This document shows positions 14,574 to 17,745 of a stretch of DNA of 17,745 nucleotides, piece after piece (position 1 is the first letter of the stretch; each line of letters begins with the position of its first letter). Position numbers and translations under genes: made by a program. The DNA lies in the NCBI GenBank assembly GCA_046484775.1, contig JAWOIG010000023.1, forward strand, positions 1-17,745, written 5' to 3'. Source of the DNA: JAFGQE01 sp046484775 (GTDB lineage: Bacteria > Bacillota > Clostridia > DUPQ01). The notes below the pieces were generated by a model, which saw only the letters and a list, made by a program, of their open reading frames with translations, had not been told where the DNA came from and searched no databases.

Positions 14574-14605
14574 AAGCCGACGGACTGAAGAGCCACCGGC
14601 TTTTT
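14574..14605 (+). terminator. Hairpin terminator after the second URO-D-like gene
   Basis: AAGCCGACGG (14574-14583) pairs with CCACCGGCTT (14593-14602), with two mismatches inside the stem and a 9-nt loop. A TTTTT run (14601-14605) follows. It ends just before the stop of the convergent lipoprotein gene. Confidence 0.7.
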
Positions 14606-14609
14606 GAGT

Positions 14610-15155
14610 CTAGTCGTAAGTTACGAATCTCTTTGCAAATACCTGGATCGGTTCGGTGCCGGGAGTTTCTCCCGATATCGTAAACCCGACGGTCCTGGTC
14701 TTTTCCATCAGCGGCGGTATATTGTTATAGAATAAGGTCTCATCCGTTATCAGAACCTGCATGAGAACCGTCTTGTTGTCGCCGGAAACAGACACCAGAA
14801 GCGCCTTATCACCTGCGCTCAGTATGGTCCCCGTAATTGTCTCCTCGTTCCATATGATGTTCTTTGCGTCGACCTGAACCGGATAAGACTCCCTGACCTC
14901 GCCTTCTATAGTAAACCCAACGACACTGCCCGGCGCCATTTCATATGTGATGCCTTCAGCAAATTTGGTTTTTTTGGTTATATATACATGCATGATGTCT
15001 TCTTGAAATCCACCGATTACATCCACAATGAACCCATCTTTGTCGGCCTCTGAAACGATTCCGACAATTTCGGGGTCACTCTCTTTTCCTCCGCAACCCG
15101 CAAATGTGGCTGCGATTAAAACGACCAGAATAATGAGAACTATTTTCTTTGCCAT
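14610..15155 (-). CDS. Lipoprotein with two tandem homologous domains
   Basis: A 181-aa exported lipoprotein of unknown function. A basic N-terminus and hydrophobic stretch end in the lipobox FAGC, so Cys21 would carry the lipid and anchor the protein outside the membrane. The rest is an internal duplication of two beta-rich units of about 70 residues. Unit 1 starts at IVGIVSEADKDG and ends VGFTIEGEVRESYPVQVDAK. Unit 2 starts at ITGTILSAGDKA and ends VGFTISGETPGTEPIQVFAK. The shared V/T-G-I-x-S, L/I-T-x-x-T-x-F and VGFTI-x-GE patterns align in order. GAGAGGTGAAAAA before the ATG is a strong ribosome site, and TATAAT at 15179-15174 (minus) is the likely -10 box. It stands alone between two plus-strand units. 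Confidence 0.85.
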   Translation of the reverse strand: MAKKIVLIILVVLIAATFAGCGGKESDPEIVGIVSEADKDGFIVDVIGGFQEDIMHVYITKKTKFAEGITYEMAPGSVVGFTIEGEVRESYPVQVDAKNIIWNEETITGTILSAGDKALLVSVSGDNKTVLMQVLITDETLFYNNIPPLMEKTRTVGFTISGETPGTEPIQVFAKRFVTYD

Positions 15156-15197
15156 TTTTTCACCTCTCTGTTTATTATATAGTATTTCATAATACGA

Positions 15198-15227
15198 TTC
15201 ACCAGGAATGTGTTATTGTTATATAAT
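15198..15227 (+). promoter_or_regulatory. Candidate promoter of the oxidoreductase/aldolase pair
   Basis: TATAAT (15222-15227) with a partial -35 TTCACC (15198-15203, 4/6) at an 18-nt spacer. The promoter is back-to-back with the minus-strand -10 box of the lipoprotein gene at 15174-15179, so both genes share a short divergent control region. Confidence 0.45.
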
Positions 15228-15255
15228 TATTACATACAGCAAAGGCGGTATGATT

Positions 15256-16272
15256 ATGAAAACTGTAATTGAGCTTGAAAAAGTCATGTGCCGGCCAACG
15301 GATTCCCTGACCCGGGACATAAAAAATATTGATGGGGACATCATGGTGCTCGGTGCAGGCGGAAAGATGGGGCCTACTCTTTGCAAGCTGGCAATCAATG
15401 CTATAAGAAGTGCCGGTTTATCAAAGAAGGTATATGCTGTTTCCAGATTTTCGGACCTTGATGCCGCAAAGGATCTGGAGGAGCATGGAATTGCTGTAAT
15501 CAAGGCGGATTTACTTGATGATCACACCCTGGCCTCATTGCCGGATGCTAATAATATAATATACATGGCCGGCAGAAAATTCGGAACCTCCGAGGACCAA
15601 TCACTCACCTGGGCAATGAATACCTATCTGCCGGGCAGGGTTGCCGATAGATTCCGTAACAGCAGGATAGTTGTTTTCTCGACGGGCAACGTGTATCCGT
15701 TCGTTCCAGTCGATTCCGGCGGTTGCCGGGAGGATGACCCCGTCGGACCTATCGGCATATATGCAAACTCCTGTCTTGGAAGGGAAAATATCTTCATTTA
15801 TTTTTCAAGGCAGAACGGTACTCCTGTTTTATTGTTCAGACTCAATTATGCCATTGATATGCGCTATGGTGTTCTGCTGGAAATTGCAAATGCAGTGAAA
15901 TCTGGAAAACCCATCGATGTAACCACCGGTTATTTCAATGCCGTCTGGCAGGGATATGCAAATGAAGCCGCCATTCGGAGCCTCCTTCACTGTGAAAATC
16001 CACCCGCAGTACTCAATGTTACCGGGCCGGAAACCATTTCCGCCCGTGAAACGGCAATGAAATTCGCTTCTATTTTCAAAACCGCTGCTATTTTCACGGG
16101 AAAAGAAAAGGACGCCGCTCTTCTAAGCAATGCCTCCAGATGCATGGACTTGTTCGGTAAACCCGGCATTTTACTCGACGAAATGATTTCGATGACTGCT
16201 GAATGGGTTTTGAACAATGGGGAAACGCTGGGCAAGCCGACTCATTTTCAGGAAAGGGATGGTAGATACTGA
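15256..16272 (+). CDS. NAD(P)-dependent epimerase/dehydratase-like oxidoreductase (extended SDR)
   Basis: A 338-aa extended short-chain dehydrogenase/reductase. The nucleotide-binding loop is GAGGKMG (33-39). The IIYMAGRKFG strand follows, and FSTGNVYPF (141-149) supplies the Ser/Thr step of the active site. The usual YxxxK is instead Tyr169-x3-Cys173 within IYANSCLGREN, so the catalytic lysine is missing; this looks like a subfamily trait rather than decay, as the rest is intact. ATGs at 15208, 15250 and 15256 are in frame. AAAGGCGG fits only the last by spacing. Its stop overlaps the next start (TGATG), so it is co-expressed with the aldolase-like protein. The substrate is unknown; a sugar, sugar acid or keto-sugar is inferred. 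Confidence 0.82.
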   Translation: MKTVIELEKVMCRPTDSLTRDIKNIDGDIMVLGAGGKMGPTLCKLAINAIRSAGLSKKVYAVSRFSDLDAAKDLEEHGIAVIKADLLDDHTLASLPDANNIIYMAGRKFGTSEDQSLTWAMNTYLPGRVADRFRNSRIVVFSTGNVYPFVPVDSGGCREDDPVGPIGIYANSCLGRENIFIYFSRQNGTPVLLFRLNYAIDMRYGVLLEIANAVKSGKPIDVTTGYFNAVWQGYANEAAIRSLLHCENPPAVLNVTGPETISARETAMKFASIFKTAAIFTGKEKDAALLSNASRCMDLFGKPGILLDEMISMTAEWVLNNGETLGKPTHFQERDGRY

Positions 16273-17336
16273 TGCCGGCTATACTTTCCGAAACAAAGCA
16301 AAATCTTCTACAGGATGGAACCGTCATACCTGCCCATCCCCTTGCTCTGGATTCCCAAAGGCATCTGGATGAGAAATACCAAAGGGCTTTGACCAGATAT
16401 TATATTGATTCCGGGGTCGGCGGGATTGCCGTCGGAGTGCACACCACGCAATTTGAAATACGGAGACCCGAGTTTAATCTTTACGAACCGGTCCTGAGAA
16501 TTGCATCTGAAGAAGTGGATATGTCAGGCGCCGCAAATCATTTGCTGAGGATTGCAGGAGTATGCGGATCAACAGCGGACGCGGTCAGGGAAGCCCAGAC
16601 GGCTTCCCGGCTGGGATACGATCTTGCACTGCTAAGCATGGGTGGTCTCCCGGAACTTACAGAGTCACAGCTCCTTGAAAGAACCTCTGTGATTTCGCAA
16701 ATACTGCCTGTTTTCGGTTTTTATCTCCAGCCTTCGGCCGGAGGCAGAATATTCAGTTATGAATTTTGGCGTAAATTCGCGGAAATAGAAAATGTCCTTG
16801 CAATAAAAACAGCCCCTTTCAACAGATATTGCACCCTTGATGTGATTCGGGCGGTATGCAGCTCCAGCCGAAGGGAATCAATAGCGATTTATACCGGCAA
16901 CGACGACAATATCATCGCCGACCTCCTTACCACATACAGGTTCATCGTCAATGGCAAGATTGTCGAAAAGGATATAGTGGGGGGGCTTCTTGGGCACTGG
17001 GCCGTGTGGACAAGCAGGGCCGTTGAATTACTGGAGTCCATAAAAGCCCATAAGAAAAGCGATTCTCCGATTGACCCGGACTGGCTCACCCTGAATATAC
17101 AGACAACAGATGCAAATGCTGCTTTTTTCGATCCTGCCAACGCATTCCGCGGCTGCATTTCCGGCATCCACGAAGTGCTTAGGAGACAGGGTCTCATGGC
17201 CAATATCCTTTGTCTTTCTGAAAACGAAAGGCTGTCGCCGGGTCAGCTTGATGAAATTGACAGGGTATACCATGACTATCCTGATCTGAACGATGATTCT
17301 TTTGTCAGGAAAAATCTCAAGAAATGGCTTGGGTAA
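16272..17336 (+). CDS. Dihydrodipicolinate synthase (DapA) family protein
   Basis: A 354-aa TIM-barrel protein of the DapA/N-acetylneuraminate lyase superfamily, whose members form or split 2-keto acids through a Schiff base. The Schiff-base lysine is Lys179 in LAIKTAPFNRY, and the partner tyrosine is probably Tyr151 in GFYLQPSAGG. The usual GTTGE motif is replaced by GVHTTQFE, and the protein is about 60 residues longer than true DapA. It is therefore probably not the lysine-pathway enzyme but an aldolase or dehydratase of a catabolic branch. The ATG overlaps the upstream stop. Coupling with the oxidoreductase suggests they act in one pathway, perhaps on a sugar acid. The superfamily call is good; the reaction is unknown. 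Confidence 0.82.
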   Translation: MPAILSETKQNLLQDGTVIPAHPLALDSQRHLDEKYQRALTRYYIDSGVGGIAVGVHTTQFEIRRPEFNLYEPVLRIASEEVDMSGAANHLLRIAGVCGSTADAVREAQTASRLGYDLALLSMGGLPELTESQLLERTSVISQILPVFGFYLQPSAGGRIFSYEFWRKFAEIENVLAIKTAPFNRYCTLDVIRAVCSSSRRESIAIYTGNDDNIIADLLTTYRFIVNGKIVEKDIVGGLLGHWAVWTSRAVELLESIKAHKKSDSPIDPDWLTLNIQTTDANAAFFDPANAFRGCISGIHEVLRRQGLMANILCLSENERLSPGQLDEIDRVYHDYPDLNDDSFVRKNLKKWLG

Positions 17337-17340
17337 GATT

Positions 17341-17568
17341 TCAATCCGAGCCGGATTTTTCGGCAAACACCAGATAAATAAGGCCTGCCATGATAAGAAG
17401 GCCACCTATTGTTCTGCCGATGGACACATCGCCGGTACGAACCGCATCAATAATGGTTCCGGTTCCTATCTGTCCGATGAAAAGCAGTATGGTAACATAT
17501 ATTATCCCTATTTTGGGTGTTATGTGGTTGTTCAGTATGACTACGACCGAAGCAGAAACAACCCCACC
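17341..17568 (-). pseudogene. C-terminal fragment of a DMT-superfamily transporter (YdcZ/DUF606 type)
   Basis: About 75 residues look like the final half of a YdcZ-type four-helix inner-membrane transporter. GGVVSASVVVILNN and ITPKIG are followed by IIYVTILLFIGQIGTGTIID, then RTIGGLLIMAGLIYLVF and a short polar tail. The frame stays open further upstream to 17667, but that part reads as low-complexity serine runs (SSSSSSSS) without any membrane helix. It is simply the reverse of an acidic plus-strand frame. The N-terminal half of the transporter is thus absent. It is either truncated by rearrangement or cut by an assembly error. The family assignment is tentative, based on the helix pattern and the PKIG and GQ motifs. 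Confidence 0.5.
17343..17360 (+). terminator. Possible terminator after the DapA-family gene
   Basis: AATCCG (17343-17348) and CGGATT (17352-17357) form a 6-bp stem with a 3-nt loop, ending in a TTTTT run (17356-17360). It sits 7 nt after the stop codon and overlaps the last codons of the convergent transporter fragment. Confidence 0.5.
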
Positions 17569-17745
17569 AGTTTTTGATAATCCTAGTGACGAGGACGATG
17601 AAGAAGATGAAAATTCTGAAGGGGATGATGAACAAACCGAAGAAGTGTTGCCCGTAGGTGCTGCCACCTTTAAGCTGGTTACCCGTCAGGAGTATGATGA
17701 AGAGTCAGTGACCCGGGTCGATGTGTCAACGCTTTTCTACCGGCT
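17537..17745 (+). CDS. Acidic protein, partial, runs off the right end; start uncertain
   Basis: A plus-strand frame is open from 17378 to the window end. Its last part, from about 17555, reads like a real protein: PPVFDNPSDEDDEEDENSE, an acidic linker, then EEVLPVGAATFKLVTRQEYD and VTRVDVSTLFYR. Upstream of about 17555 the same frame is only the reverse of the transporter fragment. The ATG at 17537 is the nearest candidate start, but no ribosome site precedes it. The true start is probably not in this window. No family was recognised. Confidence 0.35.
   Translation, partial: MTTTEAETTPPVFDNPSDEDDEEDENSEGDDEQTEEVLPVGAATFKLVTRQEYDEESVTRVDVSTLFYR

Noticed and set aside
17569..17667. Serine-rich N-terminus for the DMT transporter fragment
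   Set aside because: The serine runs are the reverse of GAT/GAA-rich plus-strand codons and give no membrane helix, unlike the family.
1..17745. CRISPR array, tRNA, rRNA, transposase or phage genes
   Set aside because: No regularly spaced repeats, cloverleaf-type sequences, rRNA-like stretches or mobile-element proteins were found on reading both strands.

Overview
The window looks like chromosomal DNA of an anaerobic, Gram-positive Clostridia-type bacterium. The evidence is strong Shine-Dalgarno sites, a Gram-positive-style Tad (Flp) pilus operon with a DUF6382 gene, a FloA flotillin with NfeD, an AgrC/AgrA-like (GHKL kinase / LytTR regulator) pair, and two uroporphyrinogen-decarboxylase (URO-D) family proteins. 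No rRNA, tRNA, CRISPR array, insertion sequence or phage gene was seen. The sequence may be a metagenomic contig, because its right end looks chimeric.

Region 1 (1-4378, minus strand) is a tightly packed Tad pilus operon. It reads from a near-consensus promoter at 4350-4378 through tadZ, tadA, tadB, tadC, a Flp-type pilin and a DUF6382 protein that runs off the left edge. Genes abut or overlap by a few bases. Region 2 (4502-5913) holds deoC on the plus strand and, convergent to it, an unrecognised two-helix membrane protein. A degenerate repeat-like stretch lies between them.

Region 3 (6103-9841, plus strand) is a four-gene sugar operon: a URO-D-family methyltransferase-like protein, a PfkB sugar kinase, a D-lyxose-isomerase-type enzyme and a mannitol-1-phosphate-dehydrogenase-type enzyme. 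The last three steps fit together around fructose/xylulose and their phosphates. The first gene hints at methyl-group removal, but no corrinoid protein is in view. A hairpin terminator at 9856-9886 separates it from the next operon.

Region 4 (9911-13355, minus strand) is transcribed as histidine kinase, NfeD, FloA, a 67-aa unknown protein and a LytTR response regulator. The two halves of a two-component system therefore bracket a membrane-microdomain module. A promoter lies just before the kinase.

Region 5 (13483-17336) holds a second URO-D-family protein that lacks the zinc motif, a lipoprotein with an internal duplication (minus strand), and a coupled pair: an SDR/epimerase-like oxidoreductase with YxxxC in place of YxxxK, and a DapA-family aldolase-like protein. 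The pair probably acts on a sugar acid or related carbon source.

Region 6 (17341-17745): the C-terminal part of a YdcZ/DUF606-type DMT transporter on the minus strand runs directly into sequence that reads better as an acidic protein on the plus strand. This suggests an assembly junction or a rearrangement.
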